Source: Didymella arachidicola (taxonomy: Eukaryota; Ascomycota; Dothideomycetes; Pleosporales; Didymellaceae). From it: DNA of 64,000 bases. The stretch spans positions 1,054,001 to 1,118,000 of the forward strand of contig CM050000.1 in assembly GCA_016630955.3 (NCBI GenBank), written 5' to 3'. The notes below the pieces were generated by a model, which saw only the letters and a list, made by a program, of their open reading frames with translations, was not told the DNA's origin and did no database searches. Of the stretch, positions 44,432 through 57,025 are shown one piece after another. Every line of letters starts with the position of its first letter. Positions within the stretch are counted from its first letter, which is position 1. Made by a program: the position numbers and the translations under genes.

Positions 44432-46296
44432 ACGTAATTACCTCACGGGCGAGCCGCTCACCCGGGCGAGCCGCTCACTTTTGCCAAGACTTACGAACAC
44501 TACAGTTACTTTGCAACGCTGCAGAGCACAACTAAGTTGTACTATACTCTATAGTATATGAATCTACTCTACAGTACCTTGTGCATCATTCTTGCACGTT
44601 CGTGCGTTGTGCCCTGCCTCGCCACACGTGCCGCAGCGTCTGAAAGACTGAGTGCCTCTTTCAACGCGAGCCCTCTTGCTTGCTCTCTTCCTATCGCTAC
44701 AGGCGTTGAACTCCTTTAGAGTAGTTAAGCGCACTCCCTCACTAACTGTAAGAGTCCCCTCTCGCTGGATTCGCTTCCTCTTGTGTGATTTACGGCGCGT
44801 GGCCGCCTCATTAGCAGCTTAAAGCTCAGCGACCTGGTTGCGCACTAACACTAGTGAATGCGCCATCATCTCCGCGCCTTTGGTAAGCTGATTAAGGGCA
44901 TTAACTATTAATGTCGGCGAGCTATCGCCATGTCTCTGGATCCTCTCTCGAATCAGCTTCGATTGCGACCCGAATTCTAGGGTGTTGCTTGGGGTTTGAG
45001 AGTGCCACGTACTCTCGTCTACAGTAGGTAGTGGTGGAGTACACAGGCGCACTTCAAGCTTCGATATTACAGCCTCTAGGTTAAAGGGAACCAAGCCAGC
45101 GCCTCTAAAACCTCCCTAGATATTGCTTTCTGTAATTAACGCGTCAAGAGCCGCTTTAAAGCACGGTAAGAACTCAAGTTTTGAGATGCGAGTAATCTTG
45201 GTGCGCATTAGCAGCTCGGCTTGGCGACCATAGGCCTTCTTCAGAGGGGCAAAACAACCCACGTCAAGCGGCTGCAAGAGGTGCGACGAGTGCGGGGGCA
45301 TACAAAAAGTGATAATCTTGTGTTCCTCGCAGTATTGATGGAAATTGACTGAGTTGTGACTCTCATGGCCGTCCAGAATAAGCAGCCGATAGCTGCCAAC
45401 AGTGCGCTCCTTTGTGTGCTCGTCAAAGTGCTTCAGCCACTTCAAACCAAGCTCATTGTTTGTCTAGCCATTCTCAGAGACATTAATAATCCAGTCGCTA
45501 GGTATGCTTGGCTCCTTGTACCAGGCAGAGAGGTGGTGCTTGCCTTGGAAGATGATGAAGGGTGGGATAGCCCACCCCATCGCATTGATACCTTTAATGA
45601 TACTGGTCCACTCTCGGTCGCCCTGTTGTACTGTCTTTGGTCGTCCACGACGCTCAGAGCCTGTGACAACAGATCCTGTTGATATGACGCCCGTCATGAA
45701 GCCAGACTCGTCAAAGTTGTAGGTGTCTTCATCCAGGATACCATACTTGGCTTTGGTATTGGCTACAAGGTCGAACCAGCCCTGGATCACCTCAGGATCC
45801 TCGCAGAGGGCTCTCTTGTAGTCGTACTTTCGATTAAACTTAACTGTGAGCTCAGGGAGACGCTTAACGAACGTGCCAGCCCAGTTCTTGCCAACATGTG
45901 ACTAGTTGCGCTCTGCGAGTAGAGAGTTGGCTATATCCTCCACATCAGTGAGCCGGGGCGGGTATCCTCGCTCGTCTAGCTTCAGTATATGCTGGACGAT
46001 TACCAGCTCTTCAGTGTTTGTTAGCTTCATTGAATTGGGCGTACAATCGCGTCGTGGGGAGGCTCCAGCAAGTCGGTCACTGAGTGTCTTTTGAGGCACT
46101 CTGTAGATCTTCGCAGCGCGTCTTTGGGATAGAGTCGCGTCGCTTTTGATAGCCTGGACTGCAAGCTGGATGTCTGCTTCGTTTAAGGACTTTTTTGCGT
46201 TCTTGCGTTGAGGCATCACGAGTTGATTGAAGTTTGGTGTCGTCTTGGCAAAAGTGAGCGGCTCGCCCGGGTGAGCGGCTCGCCCGTGAGGTACGT
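44432..46296 (-). mobile_element. E1: pogo/Fot-like DNA transposon, decayed
   Basis: 1,865 bp flanked by TA on both sides (44430-31, 46297-98). Inverted termini of about 55 bp start ACGTA and contain two tandem copies of the iteron GGGCGAGCCGCTCACCC (17-bp period), ending TTTTGCCAAGAC. The 5' copy carries an extra ATTA after ACGTA. It contains one broken transposase gene on the minus strand and lies 16 bp past the stop codon of the IRC5-like gene. Confidence 0.93.
44564..46219 (-). pseudogene. E1 transposase with four nonsense codons
   Basis: HTH/CENP-B plus DDE endonuclease of the pogo/Fot group. One frame runs throughout without frameshift and is interrupted by stops at 45902, 45464, 45116 and 44819 (lowest coordinate of each). 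The catalytic triad residues survive (NFDESGF, LDGHESH, LQPLDVGCF). The C terminus keeps a CCHC knuckle (CGTCGEAGHNARTC). The stop after SENG replaces the Trp found in E4 (SSNGWTTNEL), a TGG-to-TAG change typical of RIP-like G:C to A:T mutation. Confidence 0.9.
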
Positions 46297-46314
46297 TATC
46301 GAAAACACCCCAAA

Positions 46315-49076
46315 CTAAGCTCTCAAGCCCTCCATAAGCGCACCCTCCTCTCGTTTCCCAACAGCTTGGAACACCTGACCCTCCCCACCGACATCCAACC
46401 CCTTCTCTGCCCTCTCATACGCTTCGTTGCTCCGATCGAGCAAGATGGCCAACTCCTCCTCACTGAAAAGCTCCCCCACACCCTCACCCTTACCCTTAAT
46501 ATCGTACTTCTCTCCATCACTCCTCCTAAGCAACCTCTGCAGCTCCTCAACCTCCTGCTCCTTGTCCACCCCTCGCCCCCCAGTACTGTTCCGCACACCG
46601 CCCTTCCTAATAACCAGCTTCTCCAGCCTCCTCTTCGCCTCCGCGCTCTCCAGCAATTTCTGCTCAACCGTATTCCTCGTCGCAAAGCGATACACAATAA
46701 CGTTCCTCGTCTGGCCAATACGATGCGCACGATCCATAGCCTGCAGATCCTGCTGCGGATTCCAATCGGAATCGAACAGAATAACCGTGTCGGCGGCGGC
46801 GAGGTTGATGCCCTGGCCGCCGGCGCGTGTCGATAGAATGAAGACATTTGTGCCGTCCTTGTCTTTGGGAGAGGATTTGTTGAACGCGAGGATCTGGCTT
46901 TGCCGCTCTGTCTGTGCGACGGAGCCGTCGATGCGGCTATGCGGCCAGGAGCGCAGCGCGAGGTATTGCCCGATGAGATCGAGGGTTGTGGTGAATTGCG
47001 AGAAGATGAGGACTTTGTGGCCGCCGTTTATGAGTGGCGGGAGGAGTGAGTCTAGAAGCAGCATTTTGCCGGATGTCGAGACTAGTGACTCGTCGGGCTC
47101 GACGTCTGATGCGAAGGTCTCGCCGTTTTCTACTTCGGCGCGCAGGAATGGGTTGAAGAAATTGTAGGGCGAGTTGCAGCACAGCCGCAGTTGCATGATG
47201 GGGTTGCCGAGCTTTTTCTGGAGGAGTTGGCGTTTGGCGATTTCGAAGGTTGCGGCGCGGATGCGCTCTTCTTCGCCTTCCGAGTCGAGATCTTCTTCCT
47301 TGTCGGGTGTGGCTTCTTTGTCTATATTTGCAAAGTACTCGTCGTCGCTGACTTCTTCGTAATTTCTCTTAGTCCTGCCACGACTGCGGGTGGATGCCAC
47401 TGACGCGGGTGTGCCTGTACGAGATGACTTCGCACTCTTGTTGGGCGTGTTCGCACCGCTGATGGCCTTGCGCTTGAGGCTGTTGTTGCTGCCTCGAATA
47501 CTGAGCGGCGTTCCTGCCCTACTGGAGAGGCCAACGCTGAGCCGCTCGACAGCCTTATCCTCGAGATAGGACCGGCTGGTACCATCTAGAATCACCTGGT
47601 ACAACTCGCGCTGCATGGGCGTCAAAGGCGCATAGAGGACGTACTCGCGCTTTTTCGGCATCAGAGACTCTACGTCGGTCTTGACACGTCGTAGCAAGAA
47701 CGGCTTCAGTACCGCATGCAGGGACTTTACCAAATACTGCTGCCTCTCTTCGGACAGAAGCTGCTCGAAACTCGACTTGTCCTTCAAGCCCGAGAAATTG
47801 AACCAACTCTCGAACGTCGACAACTTATCGAAGACCGTTGGCAAGAGGAAGTGAAGCAAGGACCATAGCTCAACGAGGTTGTTCTGTAGTGGCGTCCCGG
47901 TGATCAGAAGACGATTTGCCGACTGGAACTGCTGAAGTTCACGAATAAGTCGACAGTCCAGGTTCTTGATACGATGTCCCTCGTCGATGATGATGAATTG
48001 CCAACCGAAGTGAGTCAGAAATTTGCGGTCGTTCATGCAGATCTCGTAACTTGTGACAACGACCGGAAAGTCTTTTGTGCCAGGGTTCTTCAAGTGTGTC
48101 TTGCGCAGCCTCTCGCGCTCTTTCTTGTCGCCGTGGTACAGCAGTACAGGGATGCTCGGCGTCCACTTCTCGAATTCTGCAACCCAATTGCTCGTCGTGC
48201 TGAGCGGAGCAGCGATCAGAAAGGGTCCGAATGAATTATTTTCCCACAAATGCGCAAGCATGGATATGGTTTGTATCGTCTTACCCAGGCCCATCTCGTC
48301 GGCCAAGATGCCATTGATGCCATTCTGGTACAGCGACAGCATCCACTCCAGGCCCTCTAGCTGGTATGACCGCATTGTGCCGCCTGTGACGAGCTTGGGT
48401 TGGCGTGAAGACTTTAGATCCTGGATGCCAATGTCGCCGCTCTTGACGTTATCCTTCTCCTTATCACCTTCTGCCGTTTCATCCTCCACCTTCTTCTTGA
48501 GCTCCTCTTTCTTGAAATAGTCTGCAATGTTCGAGTTCTGGTTCTTCGGCCGCCCTCGCCCTCGCTTCTTCGCTGCAGTGTTCGCCTTCGGATCTGGAGT
48601 CGATGCGCCGCTCGCGCCTGATCTTCGTGTCGCGCGTCGTTGCGACTCAGCTGCGGCTTTCTCGGCGTCCTTCTCGCGTTTCGAAGCTTGGCCGTCGGTT
48701 TTCTCGTCTTGGACTTTCTCTTCGTCTTCCTGGCGCTGCATCTGCTGCAACATCACCGTCGCATACAGCTGGAGAGGGAGAAGTCAGTTTCTGAGCGCTC
48801 GCATCAGGACTGAACACGCACCTTGCTCTTGTTCATCAAAAACTCCAGCTGCTGGAATTTTTTGTCCAGCATGTCTTTGCCGCTCTTGATGTCCTCCTGC
48901 CTCTCCTTCTCCAATTGCGCGTCGCGTTTCGCGTCTTGCTTCTCGCGTTGTTTTCGCATACGTGTTTCTTCACCTTGTATTTCCTTAGTTATATTGTCGT
49001 CGTCCATGTTGGCCGGCGGAGGAGAAGAATCGGGAGTAGGATCGGATTTAGCGCTCGCAACCGAAGAAGCACTCAT
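46315..49076 (-). CDS. IRC5: SNF2-family chromatin remodeller, IRC5/HELLS (LSH) type
   Basis: Nuclear DNA translocase of the Lsh/HELLS subfamily, involved in genome stability (yeast Irc5) and in DNA methylation/heterochromatin in animals and plants. Exons 49076-48822 and 48768-46315 (53-bp intron; junction MNKSK-LYATVMLQQ) give 902 residues. Order: acidic/basic coiled coil (to about 130), an AT-hook-like KKRGRGRPK at 153-161, ATPase lobe 1 with Walker A DEMGLGKT (242-249) and DEGH (347-350), a Ser/Lys-rich linker, then lobe 2 with the HRIGQ motif (AHRIGQTRNVIVYR). ILADEMGLGKT preceded by NGIN, and DEGHRIKN, are characteristic of this subfamily. Element E1 abuts its 3' end. Confidence 0.92.
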
Positions 49077-49916
49077 TTTGAAGATACTGGAACCTTAAAA
49101 GTTAGGCAAGAATCGCAGAGTATCAACTAGAACAGCGCAATGGTGTGATAGCTCTAGGGGGAGCGCAGGTGGCAGTGCCGTTAAGACGCGTGAAAGAACA
49201 CGCTAAATGTCGAGGACGTCATTTTCGCGACGCGGGATCACACTGGAACTTTAACTGATCAAGCAACAGGCAACCATCGCACCTCACCACCAACATCGAC
49301 ATTATAGCACATCGAGACACCCTTTGCCGGCACTTTGAGAGCTTGAATTGATCAGTCCAAGGGTAGAATGGGATATCCTGATGGGACGATACCTCTACGG
49401 TGCGCGCCTTGTGCGTACGCAACCTGCAACGCCTATATGAAAACCCAAGCATCTTCCAGCAAACGACCCAAGTACCTCTATGGCTAACGTGCGTACCTCT
49501 ATGATCGGCTTGATATGCCGATGGAAGGGATCCATGGCTAATATCAGTTCCATGGGATCCCGATAGGGCTGCCACGATACTAGGTACGTCCTTCATTTAT
49601 GCCATCGTCGTAAGTAACGTGATCTTTAGCCTTTGCTCAACTATGACCTCGGTAAGGACATTTCGGAGTGTTGCTCCGTTCATGCAAACAAGCACTACCG
49701 CAATGAATTCTACACACCAACTGCCGAAGTTTGAAACGCGGCTGTGCCTGTCGTAATACCGAAATGCACCCGCACCTAGGACGTATAGAGTAGTAACGAG
49801 GTGCAACCCCGAATGTTATCTCCCTATGCGGATATGCAAGCGCTCGATCTCGAACACATAAAGACTGCGTTTCCACATACTATTCAGCACACATTGTCAA
49901 AGACAGCTACTCCAAG
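49077..49916. other. Divergent intergenic region
   Basis: 840 bp between the IRC5-like start and the SnoaL-like start. No gene supported. Confidence 0.5.
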
Positions 49917-50547
49917 ATGCAACTCACTCTCTATCTCGTCGCGCTTGCTGCGCCCCTTGCTGCCATAGCTGCACCAGCAGACGTATCCAGCCCAGTGGCA
50001 CTAGCTGAACGACAGACTGCCCTCGTCAAGCCTCCACCGTGTGTCCGCAACAACGCAACTACCCTACACGAGACGAAGAAGCGGTCCAAAGCCTTCGCGA
50101 AGGCCTTCATATACACACAAAACATCACCGAGGCATTCACATACATCGTCTCAGACTACATCGTACGTCTCTACTTGCCTAAATTTCACCAACACCCTTC
50201 CTTCCTGTTCAGCGTTTAAGGGTACGCCATGACTAATCTGCGTCTTCAGAACCACAATCCTCTCGTTAAGAATGGGTCCGATTCTGCCTGGGGTATTCTG
50301 TCGCCTATGTGGGCGGCTCAAAATATCACGCCACTAAGGACTACCTTCCAGGGTACGCAGAGTTGGTTGGAGTATAACAATACAGTGTTTGGACATGTTG
50401 TGGATCGGTTCCGGTGGGAGGATGGGTGTATCGCTGAGCATGTGAGTACTTCTAAGACAATACATCGGATTTAGGGTTTGCTGACGACGTATACAGTGGG
50501 ATCAGGGGGAGGTATTCCCCAGCGGAAAATCATCGAAGCATGCATGA
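49917..50547 (+). CDS. Secreted SnoaL-like (NTF2-fold) protein, 162 aa
   Basis: Exons 49917-50162, 50250-50441 and 50497-50547, all phase 0, with 87- and 55-bp introns. Signal peptide MQLTLYLVALAAPLAAIAA is followed by a short linker and a SnoaL-like fold. Landmarks are AFTYIVSDYINHNPLVKNG and the conserved C-terminal strand VDRFRWEDGCIAEHWD, which is completed by splicing EH to WDQ. SnoaL-like domains include polyketide cyclases and hydroxylases, but secreted fungal members are mostly uncharacterised, and no biosynthetic cluster is present. Three Asn-glycosylation sequons occur. The gene sits between two transposon-containing stretches. Confidence 0.78.
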
Positions 50548-52777
50548 GCGGATAACAAGAAGATGTCGTGCGGCCGATTGAACGAGGCGATCGTAAAAAA
50601 ACGGTGATATATATGTTCTTGAGAAACAAATTCTTCACATACGACCATAGGACGTTGAATACAAGCTCTCCTGTCCGATCAATGAAATATTGAGGTACTG
50701 TTGACGGGTTATTTGCTGCAGTGCACGGTAATCGTTCGCTTGCAAACGCTGCAGCTGGGCCACACCTCCTGAATCTCGTTTACAGCTTCTAGCAGCCTTT
50801 GAAGCAACAAAGCATCCTCAGTCGTGCGCACGCTCGTAAGCTTGCTCAGGCGCCGGCTGCACCGCCGGTCCCAATGCACACTATACCGCTCTTCCTCCTC
50901 CCTTAGGGGTGCACAACAGCTCCTAGCGAATCACTCATCGCCCCATCTTACCGCGACGACTACACTGCGTCTCGGGTGGCAGCGATAGTTGCCAAGGTCG
51001 TAATATCGGTATTGTGGCTTAGCCTCATCCAGCCAGAACACTTTGATGCATTTGGATTTGCAGCTTTGTTTTCCCTTGTTCTATACATACTCGCACGATG
51101 CTGGAATTGTTGTCAAAACGTATGGTTTGTACTTGAAAGTTATGGATATGCGTACACCACGCTCTGCCTGGATGACAGAGCAACAATGTCTCGTCACTTT
51201 CCGGAGCGATACATATCTAGTATCGGATAATATATTTGGAAAGGTGATGGGACTCTACAGCAAACGTAGAGGAAGCGTTTTATTGAGGTATTTGAGGAAA
51301 GGTACAATTCAAGGACAGTGTCTATTCTTTTGTCAAGGAGACATGAGGAAAGTCACAACTATCAAGGAGTCGGTACAGGCAAGGTCTTACAAAAGCACGA
51401 CAGAGAAGTATAGTGCAGTACTCATACAGTGATGCCGTTTGCCTCTGCCTAGTATAGCTTTCGTGCCAGGTTGTACGTATAAAGCAGATTTGTGGTGATA
51501 TTCCTATAGGGACTATGATTACTGCTAACAGATAAGATATTCATCCAAAGTGATCATGGTTAATGCTATCGTTTGTCTGAATGTGACTCAGTGCGCAGTG
51601 CCTTAAACTTCGACTTCAAGCCTGCGGATACCTGTTGCTATTTTATGTAACAATTCTTCTAGAACACCGTCGTTCATCGATATAGGGGAAAGAGGTATCT
51701 TCTCAATATAAACAAATCATGTAGCCTAGATCTGCGTCGTACCTTTGTCTGACTTTGACGTGCTTGAGCGCTTTTATGCTAATCTCTGGACACTGTCAGG
51801 TAATGTCTCCGTGATGTGATCGACTTGTGCATATGAAGCATCACTCTGGCTCAAACTAATGGCGAGGCTGACTTATAACTACGTCCGCGTCCATGCAGGC
51901 GTTTTACTTATGTCAATCATAAGCACGGCGATACTGTTAAGGCTTCCACATCGACACTCTCCAACATCCCTCCATAAAGAGCCCTTACGGCATGCATATG
52001 CGGGGATCATTGAGCTTTGCAAAGTTGAAGTGAGCACAGATACATGAATTTGTCCCGCAGTGTATAGTTTGAAAACGGCCACATCACATCCTACTTTATA
52101 CAACAGACTTCACTTTCAAGCTCTAGGTACGATACTCGCCAGCGACTCCAAAGAACGAAATTTCTAAAGCCATGTTTAATGACCCTAAAACTCATCAGCG
52201 CATGCATCTAAACCTCAAAACAACAATGTTGGCTGATATGCTTCCTGCCATGCTGCCTCTACCCGGAAACATTTTCATTGACTAGTAGCAGGCCGAGTAA
52301 AAACTGAGAAGCCAGAGGTAGATTGTTCTCGTTCCGATGAACCCAAGGACCGCCAGCGTTCGAGCCCAGCGATTACAGAGAGCAGGCAGACGCATTACGG
52401 GCTGTGATGTCGGTGAGAGGGACAAGTAAAAAATTCTTGGTTGGAGAGCCGGATTGGAGGCACGGATGATCGCTGAAAGATTGCTCGAGTGGACTTTGAG
52501 GTCGGAGGGACAGCACGCATGCCATGCTAGTGTTGGCAGTGCTCCAGGCACTGACGTGTGGCAAGCTCGGGAGCTAGAGCGGCATGGGAGATAAATTTTA
52601 CTGCATCCAACAAGTAAAGTGCACCTAAATTGTCGGATGTCCGGCATGAGGCGCAGCAGCCCCTGAAGAGTTGTGGTAGGAGCTGCTGAGCGTGTGTCAC
52701 CAGCCAAACGCGTGATCACCGTGCGAGCGTTGTAGCAGACTCCCTACCTTACGATAACAACCTTGGAAAGTAAGGGT
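50548..52777. other. Gene-poor region before the transposon cluster
   Basis: About 2.2 kb without a convincing frame. The longest (129 aa, 51043-51432, plus strand) has no recognisable motif or signal. No RNA gene identified. Confidence 0.5.
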
Positions 52778-52780
52778 ATA

Positions 52781-52902
52781 CTGTGGTATCAGGCATAAGT
52801 AGCGTAGGTGAATCGTGGAGTCCAGGGATGCGGACCAAAAATGCAGGAGGCTTTCGTAACAGTTGTGTCTACTGTAAAATTTGGCGAAAGTAGCGTAGGT
52901 GG
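52781..52902. repeat. Two tandem MITE-B left-end remnants
   Basis: Two directly repeated copies of a MITE-B-like left end: CTGTGGTATCAGGCATAAGT at 52781 and CTGTAAAATTTGGCGAAAGT at 52872, each followed by AGCGTAGGTG and preceded by TA. These are probably stacked or truncated insertions. Confidence 0.55.
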
Positions 52903-52979
52903 AGCATGGCGGCAAGGGGTAAGGACCGAAAATAAGAGCAGGTTCACCATTTAATCTAGCTAATAAGCCCCAGTCTATA

Positions 52980-55110
52980 CCGTGTCCGTGCACTCAATGC
53001 ACGCCGTCAGTCAATGCACGCGATCGCGATTTCGTCCCAACTTCGCACCCCCCACAACTCAACGCCACGATGACTATGGAAGAAGCCCTTGCAGAGCTAG
53101 ATGCTCTTAACTCTAGCGAAGAAGTTTGCTACGCGACAATAGCTAAAAAGCATAGTGTTAATCGCTCAACGTTGTCGCGCAAGCACCGAGGTGTCAGCGG
53201 GTCGCGTGCAGAGGCAGGTTTAGCACGTCGCAATCTTCAACCAGAACAGGAGGCAGAGCTTGTGACGTATCTGGAGGGATTGACAGAGCAAAAGTTACCT
53301 CCTACAAGAGAGATGGTGCAGAATTACGCGTCTGATATCGCTGGACACCCTGTCTCCGAGAGCTGGGTCACACGCTTCCTCCACCGACACCAAGATGAGC
53401 TTACATCCCAATGGAGCACTTCTATGGATCGACAACGCCACGCTGCTGACTCTAGTGATAAGTACAAGGTGTAATTTGAACAGCTAGGCAGCAAAATCAA
53501 CTTCTACGAAGTGGAGCCTGAGCATACGTACAATATGGATGAGAAAGGCTTCATGGTTGGAGCCGTTGGCAGACAGAAGAGGATCTTCAGCAGGAGGCTG
53601 TTTAAGAAGAAGCAGTTTAAGCAGATGCTGCAGGATGGTAATCGTGAATGGATAAGCTTGTTAGCGTGTGTATGCGCTGACGGCACAGCGTTGCCGCCAG
53701 CTCTCATTTACGCAGCTGACTCAAAGAACATACAAAACACATGGGTAGAGGATGTGAAGGTAGGAGAACATATGGCCTTCTTTGGAGTATCAGGCAGTGG
53801 CTGGTCAAACGATGGGCTTGGTCTTGCCTGGCTCCAGCAGGTGTTTGAGCGCTTCACAACAGCCAAAGCTCGGAGAAAGTACCGCCTGTTGCTTGTGGAT
53901 GGCCACGGGAGCCACCTAACAGAAGAGTTTCTGGAGTATTGCCACAGGCATAAGATACTGTTAGGTATCTATCCACCTCACAGCACGCACACGCTGCAGC
54001 CGCTTGATGTGGTAATGTTTAAGCCTCTCAGCACAGCATACTCAAAGAAGCTGGCAACACGCCTTCACAAGCATCAAGGCCTAGTGCCTGTAACTAAAGC
54101 TGACTTCTTTGGCCTGTTCTGGGATGCTTGGGCAAGCAGCTTCACTGCAAAGAATATCTTTAGCTCGTTCAAGGCGACAGGTGTACACCCATTTAACCCC
54201 AATGTTATACTCGATCGCTTCACCAACGACGACTCAGACACCTCTAGCAACGCTTCAGAGGAAGCTCCTACATACGGCGGCGAGGCATGGCAGAAACTGA
54301 ATACAGTCATAAAACGCGCGTTGAGTAGTGCCTCAGAGAAGGACGCATCTATTGTTCGGCAATCGCTCCACCACATGGCCATACAGAACACCCTTCTACA
54401 GAGCGAAAATGAGGGCCTGCTTGACGCTCTTACTGTTAAGAAAAGGAGAAAGATGAAGGGCAAGTCTCTAGACCTGCTGCAACACTATGAGTACTGGGGG
54501 CCTTCAATGATGTGGACTCCTCGGTCATTCAGGGAAGCCAAGACCCGCATGAGGCTTGCAAGGGAGGAGCGAGAGGCAGACGAGAAGGAGAAAGCTGACA
54601 TGAGGGAGCTTGCTAAGGCTAATAAGCTATACAATGAGAAGATTGCGCAGGAGAAGCGTGATGCGCGCGCAAGGGAGAAGGAAGAGCGTGACCAGCAGAA
54701 GGCTAGGAAGGCTAAGGAAGTCGCTGAACGCAAGGCTGAGAGAGAGCGTCAAAGGCAAGCTCGCAACTCTCAAAAAGCTATACGAAAGCCCTCTATAGGC
54801 AAGCGCAAGGCTCTGGAGAAAGAAGCACCAAAGAAGAAGCAGAAACGTAGTGCTGGGGATGATGTAGCTGGTGCCTCGCGCATAGCGCGTACGCCAACAC
54901 CTCCACACCAAACCAACACTCGCGGCCGCAAAATCCTTCGGCCAAGAAAGTTTTGGTAAGAAAGTTTGTTCTATAGGTTGATAGAATGCTCCACTAAGTT
55001 ATCCTGTAATACAAGCTGTTGTGTGTGGCTCTACAGCCTCAAGTCTCTGTAGCCCGTTTTGGTGATGCGCGTGCATTGACTGACGGCGTGCATTGAGTGC
55101 ACGGACACGG
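52980..55110 (+). mobile_element. E2: pogo/Fot-like DNA transposon, one nonsense codon
   Basis: 2,131 bp flanked by TA at 52978-79 and 55111-12. Inverted termini of 42 bp begin CCGTGTCCGTGCAC and hold two iterons TCAATGCACGCCGTCAG / TCAATGCACGCG (17-bp period) that match at both ends. It encodes one transposase. Its right-hand TA is also the left-hand TA of E3, so the two elements are back to back. Confidence 0.93.
53070..54959 (+). pseudogene. E2 transposase with a single internal TAA
   Basis: A 629-codon frame with the E5-type layout: N-terminal CENP-B helix-turn-helix (SWVTRFLHRHQDEL), DDE core with NMDEKGF, VDGHGSH and LQPLDVVMF, and a C-terminal basic coiled coil rich in Arg/Glu/Lys. 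The only lesion is TAA at 53472-53474 (KYKV-stop-FEQL). The aligned E5 residue is Tyr, so this looks like TAY to TAA and not a RIP-type transition. A fragment starting at 53511 would retain all catalytic residues but lack the DNA-binding domain. Confidence 0.88.
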
Positions 55111-55112
55111 TA

Positions 55113-56960
55113 ACGTACATCACATGCGAGCGGAACACTTTTGCCAAGACCCTACCAAAACACCAACCTCTACTAATGCCTCCACGAAAACAACAGAAAG
55201 ACGCGTTAAAAGAAGCTCAGATACAGCTTGCAATCCAAGCTCTTAAACAAGACCTAAAACTCTCCCTGCGACGCGCTGCAGCTATCTACAACGTGCCCTT
55301 GACCACGCTACATCATCGACGCGCCGGACGACCTTCACGCGTTGATACCATGGCTAACTCATGGAATCTGACCAATACTGAGGAGCAGGTGATTGTTACG
55401 CATATACTTGAGCTAGCTAAGCAAGGACAACCCCCCCAGCTCGCAGATGTGACTGATATCGCCAATTCTCTGCGGAAAGAGCGCGGTTTGGCCCCTGTTG
55501 GCTCAAACTGGGCCAGCACGTTTGTTTCGCGTCAGGAGGAGCTCAAAGTGGTCTTCAATCGCAAGTACGACTACAAGAGAGCCCTCTGCGAAGATCCTGA
55601 GGTCATACAGGGCTGGTTTAACCTTGTAGCCAACATCAAAGCCAAGTATAGCATCTAGGACAACAACACGTACAACTTCGATAAGACAGGCTTCATGATG
55701 GGCCAGATAAGCTCTGGAGCAGTCGTTACAGCTTCAGAGAACTGTGGACGGGCAAAGGCAGTCCAGCCAGGCAATCGCGAGTGGGTAACGGTCATCCAGG
55801 GCATTAATGCCACAGGGTGGGCCATTCCGCCCTACATTATCTTCAAAGCCCGCCGCCACCAGTCTAACTGGTACAAAGACGATGACCTGCCCTAGGATTG
55901 GACTGTTGCTGTCTCTAAAAACGGCTAGACTACTAATAAGCTTAGTTTTGACTAGTTAAAGCACTTTAACAAGCATACAAAGACGTGTACTGTTGGTACC
56001 TACCAACTGCTAGTTATCGACGGCCACGAGAGCCACAACTCTAAGGAATTCAAGGAATACTGCAAGGATCACAATATTATAGGTCTATGCATGCCTCCAC
56101 ACTTATTACACCTCCTGCAGCCACTTAATATAGCTTGTTTTGGCCCTCTAAAGAAGGCGTACGGGGATAAGGTCAATCAGCTTATACATAACCAGATTAA
56201 CCACATTATAAAGCAGGAGTTCCTCCTATGCTTTATAGCAGCTTATAACAAAGCTATTACCTCTAGCAATATTTAAGGAGGGTTCCAAGGGGCCGGATTA
56301 GCTCCTTTTGCCCCAGATCGCGTTATATCAGCTCTGAATGTGAAGCTGCGCACCCCATCGCTACTACTCCCCTAAAACAGCCCGCTCTGGCAGTCGCAAA
56401 CCCCAAGCAATACCCTAGAATTTAGGTCGCAATCAACGCTTGTGAAGAAGAGGATTTAGAGGCACATAGACAGCTCACCTACCTCTATAGTCGAAGCGTT
56501 TAAGAAGGTCTTAAAGGGGGCAGCAATTGTTGCGCACAAGCTGGCTTTGGCACAACAGAAGAACGCTGCACTTCACGCAGCTCTAGCAGCTGCTACAGAA
56601 CGTAAATCGCGCAAAAGAAGGCATATCCAGACAGAGGGGAGCCTCACGGTTGAAGAGAGCCAGCGGCGGACTGCTCTATCAGAGTTTGGCGCGCGTAGTG
56701 ATGGAAAGAAGAGGAAGACGCAGGTGCGTGCTGAAGGAGGTGAACCATCCCAACGACGCTGTAGAAGGTGCGGAGAGGGTGGGCACAACGCGCGAACGTG
56801 CAAGAATGGAGTAGAAGAGGTCCCTAAGTAATATTACAGCTTGTTTTGCCTTATGCAGCGCCAATTGGTGGTGTTTTGGGCCATAATAGGGGTGATTTTG
56901 GTAGGGTCTTGGCAAAAGTGTTCCGCTCGCCCATGTGTTCCACTCGCATGTGATGTATGT
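55113..56960 (+). mobile_element. E3: pogo/Fot-like DNA transposon, heavily decayed
   Basis: 1,848 bp between TA at 55111-12 and 56961-62. Termini begin AC(G/A)TACATCACATGCGAG. The 3' end has two iterons (GCGAGTGGAACACATGG, then GCGAGCGGAACAC) while the 5' end has one; the missing piece is exactly one 17-bp unit. Both ends continue into TTTTGCCAAGAC, shared with E1. Confidence 0.9.
55176..56831 (+). pseudogene. E3 transposase remnant
   Basis: One frame throughout, broken by about seven stops (for example 55656, 55893, then NG-stop-TTNKLSFD-stop, and 56274). Catalytic positions are damaged as well: NFDKTGF has Lys for Glu and LQPLNI has Asn for the third Asp. Two stops replace Trp codons conserved in E4, consistent with RIP-like mutation. 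The C-terminal CCHC knuckle (CRRCGEGGHNARTC) is intact. Confidence 0.9.
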
Positions 56961-57025
56961 TAGTAGTGACTATTATTATCTCTCTAATACGATGCTGTAA
57001 AGATTTCGCTTGGCGAGTCTACCTA

